Notes: generated by a model from the sequence alone, not told the origin. 64,000 nt of DNA from DASVEG01 sp035540495 (GCA_035540495.1 DATLGL010000029.1:62001-126000); one strand, 5' to 3'; numbered from the stretch's first letter, positions 32,735 through 41,586 are shown. Translations and numbers: made by a program.

Positions 32735-33991
32735 TCAGCTCGGCGTCACCTCGGCCGTCCGGGCCGTTTTCGCCCACCCGCGCTTGCCGCGGAGGATCCG
32801 CCACACCGCCATCCACCCCGCCGGCATCCACAGGTAGCCGTAGAGGGTGTACACGTGCGCGTACCCCAACGCCTTCACCACGCCCGTCGAACGATCGCGC
32901 AGCCAGTACGCGAACCCGTAGAACGGCGCGAGACCGAACCCGAGCAGGTACCACAGCACCAACAACAGACCGCCGCGATCGGTGAACGCGCGGGCGGTCG
33001 CGGCCGGAGCCACGACCACGGCGAACAGGAGAGTCGTCACGAACAACCCGACCGGGATCGTCATCAGCAGCACCAACGACGGGCTGAGAAGGTGCTGTAC
33101 GAGGTCGAACGTGGCCTTCGGGCTGAGGCGGCTCCTCACGACGAGTGGGATGCGCTTCCAGCACTGCAGGTGACCCTGGAACCAACGGCTCCGCTGCCGC
33201 ACCAGCCGTCGGAAACTGGTGACCGCCTGTTGGTTCACCCACGTCGTGGGGCAGAAGGCGTTGCTCCAACCGAGCGTGAGCAGCCTCACGCCCAGGTCGA
33301 GGTCCTCAGTGAGGCAGTCGGTCCATGGCGCGTCCCCCAACGACTCGAGCGCCGACAGTCGGGCGAACTGACCATTGCCGCCGAGCCCGACGCTGCCGAC
33401 CCGTTGACGCGCGCGCTGGAAGATCTCCGTGAAGGTGACGAACTCGAAGTCCTGCATGCGCGCGAGCAGCCGTTCTCCGGCGTTGTACATCCGCACGCCG
33501 ATCTGCACCGCTGCGACCTTCGGGTCCGCGAAGTAGGGCGCGACCTCGTACAGCGCGTTCTGCTCGAGGCGCCCGTCCGCGTCGACGACGACCACGATGA
33601 CATCCGACGACGACCGCTCCTCGAGGAGGTCGCTCGAACGCAACCAGCGGAATGCGGCGTTGAGCGCTTCCCCCTTGCCTCGACGGGCTTCGGGCGCGAC
33701 CCGCCGGAACAGCCGGACCCTGTCGTCGTCGTAGCCGTCGACGACCGTCGCAGTGGCGTCGTCGGAGCCGTCATCGATGACGACGACGGCGTAGTTGCGG
33801 CTCGGGAGGGCGAGCAGGCGTTCGAGGCTCTTGCCGATCACGAGCTCCTCGTTCAGGCACGGGACGAGGAACACGAAGAAGAGGTCGTCTGATGGCCGGG
33901 CCGCAGGCGGCCGTCGCCTCCGAGACACCATGAACAGGGCGAGCGTGTAGGACAGCGTGAACACGACGATGACGGTCACGAGAACCGTCAC
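32735..33991 (-). CDS. Processive family 2 glycosyltransferase, membrane-bound (PgaC/IcaA-like)
   Basis: 418 aa. One N-terminal membrane helix, a GT-A domain (about 40-270) and three C-terminal helices. Active-site motifs are VPCLNEE, VIDDGSDD, VVDADG (DXD), CLTEDLDLG (TED) and RQRSRWFQGHL (QxxRW), the set of processive synthases such as IcaA/PgaC, hyaluronan and cellulose synthases. It should polymerise a sugar nucleotide and extrude the chain. GTG 33991 follows GGGAG by six to seven bases; TTG 33994 is an alternative. Convergent with the deacetylase/GH-like lipoprotein operon and divergent from a secreted jelly-roll protein. Confidence 0.85.
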   Translation of the reverse strand: MTVLVTVIVVFTLSYTLALFMVSRRRRPPAARPSDDLFFVFLVPCLNEELVIGKSLERLLALPSRNYAVVVIDDGSDDATATVVDGYDDDRVRLFRRVAPEARRGKGEALNAAFRWLRSSDLLEERSSSDVIVVVVDADGRLEQNALYEVAPYFADPKVAAVQIGVRMYNAGERLLARMQDFEFVTFTEIFQRARQRVGSVGLGGNGQFARLSALESLGDAPWTDCLTEDLDLGVRLLTLGWSNAFCPTTWVNQQAVTSFRRLVRQRSRWFQGHLQCWKRIPLVVRSRLSPKATFDLVQHLLSPSLVLLMTIPVGLFVTTLLFAVVVAPAATARAFTDRGGLLLVLWYLLGFGLAPFYGFAYWLRDRSTGVVKALGYAHVYTLYGYLWMPAGWMAVWRILRGKRGWAKTARTAEVTPS

Positions 33992-34078
33992 CAAACGCTC
34001 CCGCTCCGGCCGGTCAGACGGGCTTTTCGCACCGATCGCTGCCTATCGCTGTTCATAAATTCAACTGAGCTGTCACCC

Positions 34079-34097
34079 GTTCCGAAACCACGTTCCG
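34079..34097. promoter_or_regulatory. Repeated GTTCCG half-sites
   Basis: GTTCCG at 34079-34084 and again at 34092-34097, 13 bases apart, in the 133-base gap between the divergent GT2 and jelly-roll genes. Read on the minus strand these are two CGGAAC motifs facing the GT2 gene; GGAAC is also the core of many ECF sigma -35 elements. Confidence 0.35.
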
Positions 34098-34124
34098 TAC
34101 TGATAGTTCACGGAGCGTGGTCGA

Positions 34125-35222
34125 ATGTCCTGGTTCGGACGGCGGAAGAAGATTGCGGCAGGCGGCATCTTGCTCGTTCTGCTGTGCACGGCATACGCCG
34201 GGCTGGCTGGGGCAGCACCGCGCCAGTCGAGCAAGACCACACCGGGCAAGAGCAAGACCGTGACACAACCGGCTCCGGAAGAGCCAGCGGGGACCACCAC
34301 CACCGTTCTGGACGGCGGTTCCGCAGACGCCACTCCGGCGCCCACCGACGAGTCCACCACCGACACCGACTCGTCGGTGGGCGACGCCACGACCGGGCCG
34401 AGCACGTCGTCGTCGACGAGTTCCTCCTCGACGACGGTGTCGCCGACGTCGACCACGACAGCGCCGGCAACGTCGACGACGCTGGCTCCGGCCCCGTCGA
34501 CGACGGAGGTGCCGACAACGACCGACGCTCCTGCACCGGCTCCGACGAGCGATGTCGTCGACACCGCGTTCGTGGAGACGTTCGCAGGCCTGCCGCCGCT
34601 GTGGTCCGACGGAGCAACCGTCGGACGTTGGCTCGTCCAGTACACCGGCTACGGCAGGGTCGGCGCCGCAACGGTGGACGGCGTGCCCGCTCTCGTGACG
34701 AGGCCGAAGGCATCGACGTCGCCGGGCGAGACGCACGCGGCGATGGTGACGACACTCGAGCGGTTCGGTGACATCGACCTCACCGTTCGGACCAAGACCA
34801 GCCGCCAGCTCCGCACCGGCTCCGCCCCGAACCCGTGGGAGGTCGGTTGGGTCGTCTGGGCCCACGAGCGGGACGAGCGCTTCTACTACTTCATCCTCAA
34901 GCCGAACGGTTGGGAGCTCGGAAAGGCGGACGACACCCGCATCGACCCGGCTGGGCCGCAGTGCACGTGGCCCGAGTACCGGAACTGCAAGTACCCCGGT
35001 GCTCAGCGGTTCCTCGCGACTGGGTCGTCACCGACGTTCCCCGTCGGCGCATGGCACGACCTTCGGGTTCGCCAAGTCGGCTCCACCATCACCGTGTGGG
35101 GGAACGGCCGTCAGCTGACGTCCTTCACCGACACGGTCAACCCGTATCTCTCGGGCGCCGTTGGCCTCTACAACGAGGACGCCGAGGCGGCGTTCGCATC
35201 GCTCCGGATCGAGCGTCTCTGA
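34125..35222 (+). CDS. Secreted Thr/Ser/Pro-rich protein with concanavalin-like jelly-roll domain
   Basis: 365 aa. A signal peptide (FGRRKKIAAGGILLVLLC, cleavage after GLAGAA) is followed by a low-complexity linker of about 110 residues dominated by Thr, Ser, Pro and Ala, likely O-glycosylated, and a C-terminal beta-sandwich (about 150-365) with WVVWAHERDERFYYFIL, GAWHDLRVRQVGSTITVWGN and SGAVGLYNEDAEAAFASLRI. This pattern matches LamG/DUF1080-like carbohydrate-binding or keto-disaccharide hydrolase folds. It probably binds or trims surface glycan. Two Cys (CTWPEYRNC) may form a disulfide. Confidence 0.75.
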   Translation: MSWFGRRKKIAAGGILLVLLCTAYAGLAGAAPRQSSKTTPGKSKTVTQPAPEEPAGTTTTVLDGGSADATPAPTDESTTDTDSSVGDATTGPSTSSSTSSSSTTVSPTSTTTAPATSTTLAPAPSTTEVPTTTDAPAPAPTSDVVDTAFVETFAGLPPLWSDGATVGRWLVQYTGYGRVGAATVDGVPALVTRPKASTSPGETHAAMVTTLERFGDIDLTVRTKTSRQLRTGSAPNPWEVGWVVWAHERDERFYYFILKPNGWELGKADDTRIDPAGPQCTWPEYRNCKYPGAQRFLATGSSPTFPVGAWHDLRVRQVGSTITVWGNGRQLTSFTDTVNPYLSGAVGLYNEDAEAAFASLRIERL

Positions 35223-35279
35223 TCGATTCGTCCCGAAAGGGTCAAGCAACGCTGTTCGCCTGACGACGGAGCAGACACC

Positions 35280-36971
35280 ATGTCTTATCGCTCACGCGCC
35301 GTGGCCTTCGTGGCCACGGCGCTCGTCGTCCTCGCTGCCACTCTTTGCGTGGTCGTGCCTGCCGCGCCTGCGGCGGCTGCGCCGCAGCTGCCGTCGCTGC
35401 CTCGCCCCGCCGTGCCACTCGTCGGTGCCGCTGCCACCCCGTCGGGTGCAGGGATGTGGGCCGTCGCAGGCGACGGTGGCGTCTTCAGCCTCGGCGATGC
35501 GCGCTTCTTCGGCTCGACCGGGGCAATGCGGCTGAACCGCCCCGTCGTCGGGATGGCGGCGACCCCGTCGGGGGGCGGCTACTGGTTGGTCGCGTCGGAC
35601 GGCGGCATCTTCTCCTTCGGCGACGCCCGGTTCTTCGGCTCGACAGGCGCGATGCGTCTGAACCACCCGATCGTGGGGATGGCTGCTCATCCGAGCGGCG
35701 AGGGCTACTGGTTGGTCGCGTCGGACGGCGGCATCTTCTCGTTCGGCACCGCGCCGTTCCACGGTTCGACGGGTGCCATCCGCCTGAACCAGCCGATCAT
35801 CGGGATGACGAGCCACCGCAGCGGGTCCGGGTACTGGTTCGTTGCGCGCGACGGAGGGGTGTTCTCGTTCGGAGCGTCGACGTTCCAAGGCTCCGGTGTC
35901 GGAGCTGGCGCAGCGTCGACGGCTGCGATCGTCGCCAGCAGCATCGGCGGTTACTGGCTCGTTCGCTCCGACGGTGGCGTGTCGACGTTCGGCGCGACGA
36001 GCGGTGCTCCGTCGATCGGCGACGGCGGCGGTCACCCGCGGGTGGAGAAGCAGGGCGGCGTGACCCACGCCGCGTGGTGGCACAACAACTACGCGACGAG
36101 GGACTCGGACCGGATGATCGGAGAGATCGCCGCCACAGGTGCGGGGTGGCTCGTCCTGGTTCCTACGTGGTTCCAGGCGACCATGACGTCGACGGCGATT
36201 GCACCCGACCCGTTGGAGTCTGAAACGGACGCCTCGGTCCGCCAGGCGATCCGCGTCGCCAAGAGTCGCGGTCTGAAGGTGTTCCTCAAGCCCCACGTCG
36301 ACCTCAAGGGCTTCAGTGGGTGGCGAGGCGACATCCGCCCGTCGAACCTCGACGAGTGGTTCGCCTCGTACATCAACTTCATCACGACGTGGGCTCGGGT
36401 CGCCCAGCAGGAAGGGGTCGAGCAGTTCGCTGTCGGCACCGAGCTCGCATCCCTGTCCGGACAGACGGCTCGCTGGCACGGCGTAGTCGATGCCGTCCGG
36501 TCGAACTTCGGCGGAGGATTGACCTACGCAGCGAACTTCGACGAGTACGAGCGAGTCCAGTTCTGGGACCGGCTCGACTACATCGGCGTCGACGCGTACT
36601 TCGAGCTCGTGAAGACGCCGACCACCGACGTCGCCACCCTGCGCAACGCGTGGGCGCCGATCGCCGCGAACCTTCGCACCTTCTCGACCCGGTGGAGCCG
36701 TCCGATCCTCTTCACCGAGGCGGGCTACGTCAGCCAGGTCGGGTCGACGACTCAGCCCTGGAACTGGGAGCTCTCGTTCATCCGGAGCGACGCGGAGCAG
36801 GCTGCCGGCTACCAGGCGATGTTCGAGGTGTTCTGGAACGAGCCGTGGTTCGCCGGCATCCACTGGTGGATGTGGGACTTCATCGGTCGCCCCATCGAGG
36901 ACGCGGCCATGTCGTACTCACCGCACGGCAAGCCTGCAGAGGCGGTGCTGCGCGAGTGGTTCGCCCGGTGA
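35280..36971 (+). CDS. Secreted GH113-like glycosidase with tandem propeller repeats
   Basis: 563 aa. A signal peptide ends near residue 38 (AAPAAAAP). Residues about 46-245 consist of five repeats of about 42 residues with the consensus GYWLVASDGGIFSFGDARFF and GSTGAMRLNxPIVGMAA, a beta-propeller-like module common in secreted actinobacterial proteins. From about residue 262 a TIM barrel follows (VTHAAWWHNNYATRDSDRMI) resembling GH113 beta-mannanases; likely acid/base and nucleophile are E388 (AVGTELASLSG) and E480 (LFTEAGYVSQ). It probably cleaves or remodels a mannan-like or self-made glycan. Substrate is inferred from fold only. Confidence 0.8.
   Translation: MSYRSRAVAFVATALVVLAATLCVVVPAAPAAAAPQLPSLPRPAVPLVGAAATPSGAGMWAVAGDGGVFSLGDARFFGSTGAMRLNRPVVGMAATPSGGGYWLVASDGGIFSFGDARFFGSTGAMRLNHPIVGMAAHPSGEGYWLVASDGGIFSFGTAPFHGSTGAIRLNQPIIGMTSHRSGSGYWFVARDGGVFSFGASTFQGSGVGAGAASTAAIVASSIGGYWLVRSDGGVSTFGATSGAPSIGDGGGHPRVEKQGGVTHAAWWHNNYATRDSDRMIGEIAATGAGWLVLVPTWFQATMTSTAIAPDPLESETDASVRQAIRVAKSRGLKVFLKPHVDLKGFSGWRGDIRPSNLDEWFASYINFITTWARVAQQEGVEQFAVGTELASLSGQTARWHGVVDAVRSNFGGGLTYAANFDEYERVQFWDRLDYIGVDAYFELVKTPTTDVATLRNAWAPIAANLRTFSTRWSRPILFTEAGYVSQVGSTTQPWNWELSFIRSDAEQAAGYQAMFEVFWNEPWFAGIHWWMWDFIGRPIEDAAMSYSPHGKPAEAVLREWFAR
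35415..36040 (+). repeat. Five 126-bp tandem coding repeats
   Basis: DNA repeat underlying the propeller module. The best pair starts at 35577 and 35703, exactly 126 bases apart, and is identical for the first 38 bases, which suggests recent duplication or conversion. The first, fourth and fifth copies are more diverged. Confidence 0.7.
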
Positions 36972-36987
36972 TGCGGTCGCTGCGCGC

Positions 36988-38499
36988 TCAGAAGCCGAGC
37001 GTCAGCTTCTGGCCGGCGATGGGCGTGGTGCCGCCGGTGGTGAGCGTCACGCCGAGCGTCGATGGCTCCGGTGCCGGGGCGGGGCAGTTGCCGATCGACT
37101 GGCTCCCGAGCGACCCGCCCTGGCAGTCGTCGCCGAGGACGACGCCGAACCTGATCGGGCCGGCCACGGCGGCGACTCCGACCTCGACGGTGGACGTCGA
37201 CCCGTCGTTGGGTGGCGGAGGCGGCGGTGCCGGCGGCTGGGGCGTCGGCGCGGGACTCGCGATCGGCTCGGGCGTCGTCGGCGGGAGCGGAGCGGCCGGA
37301 GCGGGATCGTCGGGCTGAGGGACGAGCGCATCCGACGCGGCTTCGTCGGCATCGTCGAGCGCCCCGTCGAGGGCGGTGGTGAACGCAGCGTTGGAGGCGG
37401 TGACGATGCGCACCGGCGCGGGCGGAACGGTCGCCGGTGTCGGAGCCGGCTGGGCCCCCTCGACGAGCGGCACCCGGTGGGCGAGGCTCGGACGCCCCCC
37501 GCGCGGCGAACCCAAGACGTGCGGCGCGGCGACGATCACACCGACGGCGAAGATCCCGGTGGTCGCCGCCATGAGCGGCTTCTGCAGCCGCATGCCGAGG
37601 TCGGTCCAGCGGGTCACGCGGCCTGCCGAAGCGGCACCTTCGACCGCAACTCCGGCCGACGGCGCAGCCGCGCTCGACGCCGCGAACGCGGCCTTCCACT
37701 TCGTCAGCGCGGCCGGCCCGAGGAGCAGCGGCAGCGGCAGGACGATCCGGCGCAGCACGCCTCCGACGTCTTCGAGGTCGTCACGTCGCTTGGCGCATTC
37801 GGTGCAGCCTGCGAGGTGCTGGTCGGCCTTCGCGAGGTCGCGAGGGGCGAGCCGGCCGGTGATGTAGGCGCCGAGGTTCTCGACGGTCGTCCGGCACTCC
37901 GCGGGCACGGGGCCCGACAGGTGCGCCTGCACGAACCGCTCGCGCAGACCGGCACGAGCCCGCACCGCGAGCTGGGCCGCGTTGTTGGGAGTGACGCCGA
38001 GCAGGGCAGCAGCCTCCCGCGGGGGGATGCCCTCGACCTCGGTGAGCCACAGCACCGAGCGCCACCGCTCGGGGAGCGAGCGGAACGCGCGGGCGACGAG
38101 AGATACATCTTCGCGGTCGGTGACGCCGTCGGTCGGCGACGAGACCTTCGTGCGGTCGTCGAGGTGCTCGAGCTTGTCGGTCGAGCGGACGCGGCCGCCC
38201 CGCCGCGAGATGTCGATCGCCGCGTTGCGGGTCGCGCTCAGGAGGTACGAACGAACCAGCGATGCGTCGGCGAGGCGACCCGCCGGCAGCGCCTGAAGCA
38301 CCCGGGTGAAGGCCTCCGACACGGCATCGGCTGCGTCGTCGGGGTTGCCGGTGACGGAGTACGCGACGCGCCACGCGGTGTCGGCATGCCGCCGGTAGAG
38401 CGCCTCGAACGCGCCAGGGTCGCCCGCAGCGGCGTCCGTCGCCAGCTCCGCGTCCGATCGCCCGTCGACGGTGGCTGCCCGTGCCCCTCGTGCCCCCAC
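36988..38499 (-). CDS. ECF sigma factor fused to zinc-finger anti-sigma and membrane domain
   Basis: 503 aa. Residues about 15-195 are an ECF sigma factor: region 2 (FEALYRRHADTAWRVAYSVT, then YLLSATRNAAIDISRR) and region 4 (LPERWRSVLWLTEVEGIPPR and the helix-turn-helix AAALLGVTPNNAAQLAVRAR). A zinc-finger anti-sigma motif follows near residue 230 (HLAGCTECAKR), then a membrane helix (about 305-325, ATTGIFAVGVIVAAPHV), and an outside part rich in Pro and Ala. Sigma and anti-sigma are thus one polypeptide tethered to the membrane, as in some actinobacterial ECF groups with C-terminal extensions. GTG 38499 has AGGGGA five to six bases upstream, better than the GTG at 38550. Its position next to glycan genes suggests it controls them. 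Confidence 0.85.
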   Translation of the reverse strand: MGARGARAATVDGRSDAELATDAAAGDPGAFEALYRRHADTAWRVAYSVTGNPDDAADAVSEAFTRVLQALPAGRLADASLVRSYLLSATRNAAIDISRRGGRVRSTDKLEHLDDRTKVSSPTDGVTDREDVSLVARAFRSLPERWRSVLWLTEVEGIPPREAAALLGVTPNNAAQLAVRARAGLRERFVQAHLSGPVPAECRTTVENLGAYITGRLAPRDLAKADQHLAGCTECAKRRDDLEDVGGVLRRIVLPLPLLLGPAALTKWKAAFAASSAAAPSAGVAVEGAASAGRVTRWTDLGMRLQKPLMAATTGIFAVGVIVAAPHVLGSPRGGRPSLAHRVPLVEGAQPAPTPATVPPAPVRIVTASNAAFTTALDGALDDADEAASDALVPQPDDPAPAAPLPPTTPEPIASPAPTPQPPAPPPPPPNDGSTSTVEVGVAAVAGPIRFGVVLGDDCQGGSLGSQSIGNCPAPAPEPSTLGVTLTTGGTTPIAGQKLTLGF

Positions 38500-38621
38500 C
38501 TCGTCCCCTTCCGTGAACTGCCTGCGCAGACCGTGACCGACAGGTCGCACGTAGTGGTTCGCCGAACGGTGGTCAGACTCCTGCCATCGGAGAGGCGAGA
38601 TCGGGCGCGCGGCGGTGAACC

Positions 38622-39545
38622 TCAGGCCGCGGGGCGGTCGGCCACGACCGTGAACATGGTCATCTCCGTGGGCGGTTCATCGAGACGATGGCCCAGGTGG
38701 TGCTTCTGGGTGTGGAAGAACGTCTGGGTCTCGGTGAAGCCGACCCGCTTCAACATCTGCCGGACAGCGCCGGGGAAGATCGCCCACCAGTTCGTCCGGT
38801 GCTCCAGCGCGCCGAGCGGGTCGGGCCGCATCACGTTCTGATCGGGGTCGACGTCGGTGTCCTGGATCAGGTCGGTGACGATGATCCTTCGATGGGTGTG
38901 GATCGCTCCCTGAGCGAGCGCGCTGAACGGGTCGCGCAGGTGGAGGAGGATCGCCCCGAACGTGGTCACGTCGAACATCCCGATGTCGGCCGGCAGGTCG
39001 TAGATCGGCGCGTAGACCGTCGACGCCTTCGACTGGCGCTCGTGGTGGAGGTACCACCAGGAGTTCTGGACGGCTCCGATGCCGCGCATCGCGCCCATGC
39101 GGATCTCCCTCAGGTCGTTGCCGGGCACCGGAAGGATGTCGATCGACACGTCGAAGCCCGCGTCGACGCAGACGACGTCGGCACCCTGGTCCTCCATCCA
39201 GTACGTGAGGTACCCGGTGGCCGGCCCGAACTCGAGCACGCGCTGGCCGGCCACGTCGGTGCCGCCGAGGTAGTTCTCCTCGCCGCCGCGCAGGTCCCAC
39301 GCTCCTGGGATGACCTCGCCGCTGCGGAGGACGGCGGTGTGGTACCAGTCGCAGTCGTCTCGGGTCAGGTCGGCGCGCTCCGCCGCGAGCGCGGCCTGGA
39401 AGTGGGGCTGGAGCTGACCGAGGTAGTGCCGGGGCGGGAACGACGGCCAGAACGAGCGCGGCACGTGGGGCGCTGCGGCGGGCGGGGGACTTGGTTCGTC
39501 AGCGGACGGCGCCGTGCGGGAGCGCGCCGAGCGGCGGAGGGCCAT
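38622..39545 (-). CDS. SAM-dependent methyltransferase
   Basis: 307 aa. After a Pro/Ala-rich N-terminal 30 residues comes a class I methyltransferase with the SAM-binding motif VLEFGPATGYLTYWMEDQGA. IPGAWDLRGGEENYLGG and the later DVTTFGAILLHLRDPFSAL recall CmoB/mo5U34-type and related small-molecule methyltransferases. Target unknown. It lies 122 bases upstream of the ECF sigma fusion on the same strand. The long plus-strand frame over it is antisense. Confidence 0.8.
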   Translation of the reverse strand: MALRRSARSRTAPSADEPSPPPAAAPHVPRSFWPSFPPRHYLGQLQPHFQAALAAERADLTRDDCDWYHTAVLRSGEVIPGAWDLRGGEENYLGGTDVAGQRVLEFGPATGYLTYWMEDQGADVVCVDAGFDVSIDILPVPGNDLREIRMGAMRGIGAVQNSWWYLHHERQSKASTVYAPIYDLPADIGMFDVTTFGAILLHLRDPFSALAQGAIHTHRRIIVTDLIQDTDVDPDQNVMRPDPLGALEHRTNWWAIFPGAVRQMLKRVGFTETQTFFHTQKHHLGHRLDEPPTEMTMFTVVADRPAA

Positions 39546-39563
39546 GGGGGCGGAGCGTACGCG

Positions 39564-40259
39564 TCAGCGGGTGGCGACCGCGACGAGGCCCGGCAGGTAG
39601 CGATCGAACTCGTTGAGCTGCTCCGGCGTGAACTCGCCTTCTCTCGGGACGCACCCATCGTCGGCGTACCCGGCTGCGTTCACGAGCAAGACCTCGTCCC
39701 CGATGATCGTGGCGTGGCTGATCTGGCGCTCGACGACCGGCCCCTTCCCCTTCCGTGCGACGTAGCCGTACCGAACGCCGGGGCGGCCGAGCACCGTGGC
39801 GTCCGAGGTCGGCGACGCGTCGAGGACGTAATCGGCCCCGCAGCCGTCCTTCCGATCGGCCTGGAGCGTCGGCAGGAAGTCGTCGACGACGAGCTGCAGC
39901 GCCGCCTCCTCGTCGCCTCGCTCGATGGCGGCGCGGAAGCCGGCCAGCGTGTGGAACGACGACACCGGGAACGGCGACAGCTCGATGATCCCGGCATGTT
40001 CGCCGTTCCGCGAGACGCAGATGATCGGCGCCTCGCCCTCGCAATGGCCGACCTCCCACCCGTCTCCGAGGTCGACCATCGGCGCAGCCGTCTCGCTGAA
40101 GGAGATCGACGGCACGCGGAGCACCGACGTACTCGTTGTAGACGACGCGCCGCGTCCGCCTCGGTCACCGCTGCTCTCGTCGTCCCCGCTGCTGCACGCC
40201 CCCGTGCCCACGCCGGCGACCGCCAGCACGAGCGCAATCACCACCCACCGCTTGACCAT
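39564..40259 (-). CDS. Lipoprotein of unknown function, 231 aa
   Basis: Starts MVKRWVVIALVLAVAGVGTG followed by ACSSG: a lipoprotein signal with Cys at about residue 22, then a Gly/Ser/Thr/Asp linker. The mature domain (about 55-231) has four further Cys (HCEGEAPIICVS, DGCGADY, DDGCVPRE) that could form two disulfides. No family recognised. TACCCT ends nine bases before ATG 40259. It is 18 bases upstream of the methyltransferase gene on the same strand and may be cotranscribed with it. Confidence 0.65.
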   Translation of the reverse strand: MVKRWVVIALVLAVAGVGTGACSSGDDESSGDRGGRGASSTTSTSVLRVPSISFSETAAPMVDLGDGWEVGHCEGEAPIICVSRNGEHAGIIELSPFPVSSFHTLAGFRAAIERGDEEAALQLVVDDFLPTLQADRKDGCGADYVLDASPTSDATVLGRPGVRYGYVARKGKGPVVERQISHATIIGDEVLLVNAAGYADDGCVPREGEFTPEQLNEFDRYLPGLVAVATR

Positions 40260-40302
40260 GGGCTGAACAGGGTACGGCGCGGGTGGCGGTTCGGGCGCGC
40301 GC

Positions 40303-40322
40303 TTGTTACCGTCGAGTAACAA
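40303..40322. promoter_or_regulatory. Inverted repeat operator upstream of acyl-CoA dehydrogenase
   Basis: TTGTTAC (40303-40309) and GTAACAA (40316-40322), perfect 7-base arms with a 6-base spacer. It sits between divergent lipoprotein and acyl-CoA dehydrogenase genes. The size and symmetry fit a TetR-family operator such as those of fatty-acid catabolism regulators. Confidence 0.5.
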
Positions 40323-40368
40323 CGCGCACGAGCGCGTGGTGCGATCGCGATTCCCCGGAGGTAGCGCC

Positions 40369-41586
40369 ATGGGCGAGTTCTCGCTCCAGCTCAACGAAGA
40401 TCAGCTGCAGATCCAGAAGTGGGTCCACGACTTCGCCGAGAACGTCGTCCGCCCCGCCGGCGAGGAGTGGGACGAGCGGGAAGAGACCCCGTGGCCCATC
40501 ATCGAGGAAGCCGCCAAGATCGGCCTCTACGGCATGGACTTCATGGCCAACGCCATGATCGGCGACCCGACCGGGCTGACGTTGCCCGTCGCCATGGAGG
40601 AGCTCTTCTGGGGAGACGCCGGCATCGGCCTGTCGATCTTCGGCTCGGGCCTCGCAGCCGCCGGCATCTCCGGCCAGGGGACGCCTGAGCAGGTCTTCGA
40701 GTGGGTCCCGCAGTGCTACGGCACACCCGACAAGGTCCAGCTCGGCGCGTACTGCGTGAGCGAACCCGACGCCGGCTCCGACGTCTCGTCGCTGCGCACT
40801 CGTGCCGTGTACGACGAGGCGAACGACGAGTGGGTGCTCAACGGCACCAAGGCGTGGATCACCAACGGCGGCATCGCCGACGTCCACGTCGTCGTGGCCA
40901 CGGTCGACCCCGAGCTCAAGTCGCGGGGCCAGGCGAGCTTCATCGTTCCGCCTGGAACCAAGGGCCTGTCGCAGGGCCAGAAGTACAAGAAGCACGGCAT
41001 TCGCGCCTCCCACACGGCCGAGGTCGTCCTCGACGACGTGCGGGTGCCTGGCCGGATGTTGCTCGGCGGCAAGGAGAAGCTCGACGCGAAGCTGGCCCGT
41101 GCGCGTGAAGCCGGTCGTACCGGTGAGCGCCAGCCGGCGATGGCGACGTTCGAGGCGACCCGTCCGGCCGTCGCGGCGATGGCCGTGGGCATCGCCCGTG
41201 CGGCCTACGAGTACGCCCTCGGATACGCCAAGGAGCGTCACGCGTTCGGCAAGCCGATCATCCAGAACCAGGCGATCGCCTTCATGCTCGCCGACATGGC
41301 CACGGAGATCGACGCGTCCCGACTGCTCATCTGGCGCGCGGCGTGGCTGGCCCGCAACGGCGGCTACACCAACGCCGAGGGTTCGATGTCGAAGCTCAAG
41401 GCCGGCCGCACCGCCGTGTGGGTGACCGAGCGGGCGATCCAGATCCTCGGTGGCTACGGCTACACGCGCGAGTACCCCGTCGAGCGCTTCCACCGCGACG
41501 CGAAGATCATGGACATCTTCGAAGGCACCGAGCAGATCCAGCAGCTCGTCATCTCCCGGGCGATCTCCGGCCTGCGCATCGAGTAG
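40369..41586 (+). CDS. Acyl-CoA dehydrogenase
   Basis: 405 aa FAD enzyme that introduces the alpha-beta double bond into acyl-CoA. Signatures: GAYCVSEPDAGSDVSSLRTR, WITNGGIADVHVVVA, RHAFGKPIIQNQAIAFMLAD, and the C-terminal ILGGYGYTREYPVERFHRDA with MDIFEGTEQIQQLVI, where EGT contains the usual catalytic Glu. ATG 40369 has a strong ribosome-binding site (GGAGGT, seven bases). The operator at 40303-40322 probably controls it. A 7-bp GC hairpin lies about ten bases after its stop. Confidence 0.9.
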   Translation: MGEFSLQLNEDQLQIQKWVHDFAENVVRPAGEEWDEREETPWPIIEEAAKIGLYGMDFMANAMIGDPTGLTLPVAMEELFWGDAGIGLSIFGSGLAAAGISGQGTPEQVFEWVPQCYGTPDKVQLGAYCVSEPDAGSDVSSLRTRAVYDEANDEWVLNGTKAWITNGGIADVHVVVATVDPELKSRGQASFIVPPGTKGLSQGQKYKKHGIRASHTAEVVLDDVRVPGRMLLGGKEKLDAKLARAREAGRTGERQPAMATFEATRPAVAAMAVGIARAAYEYALGYAKERHAFGKPIIQNQAIAFMLADMATEIDASRLLIWRAAWLARNGGYTNAEGSMSKLKAGRTAVWVTERAIQILGGYGYTREYPVERFHRDAKIMDIFEGTEQIQQLVISRAISGLRIE

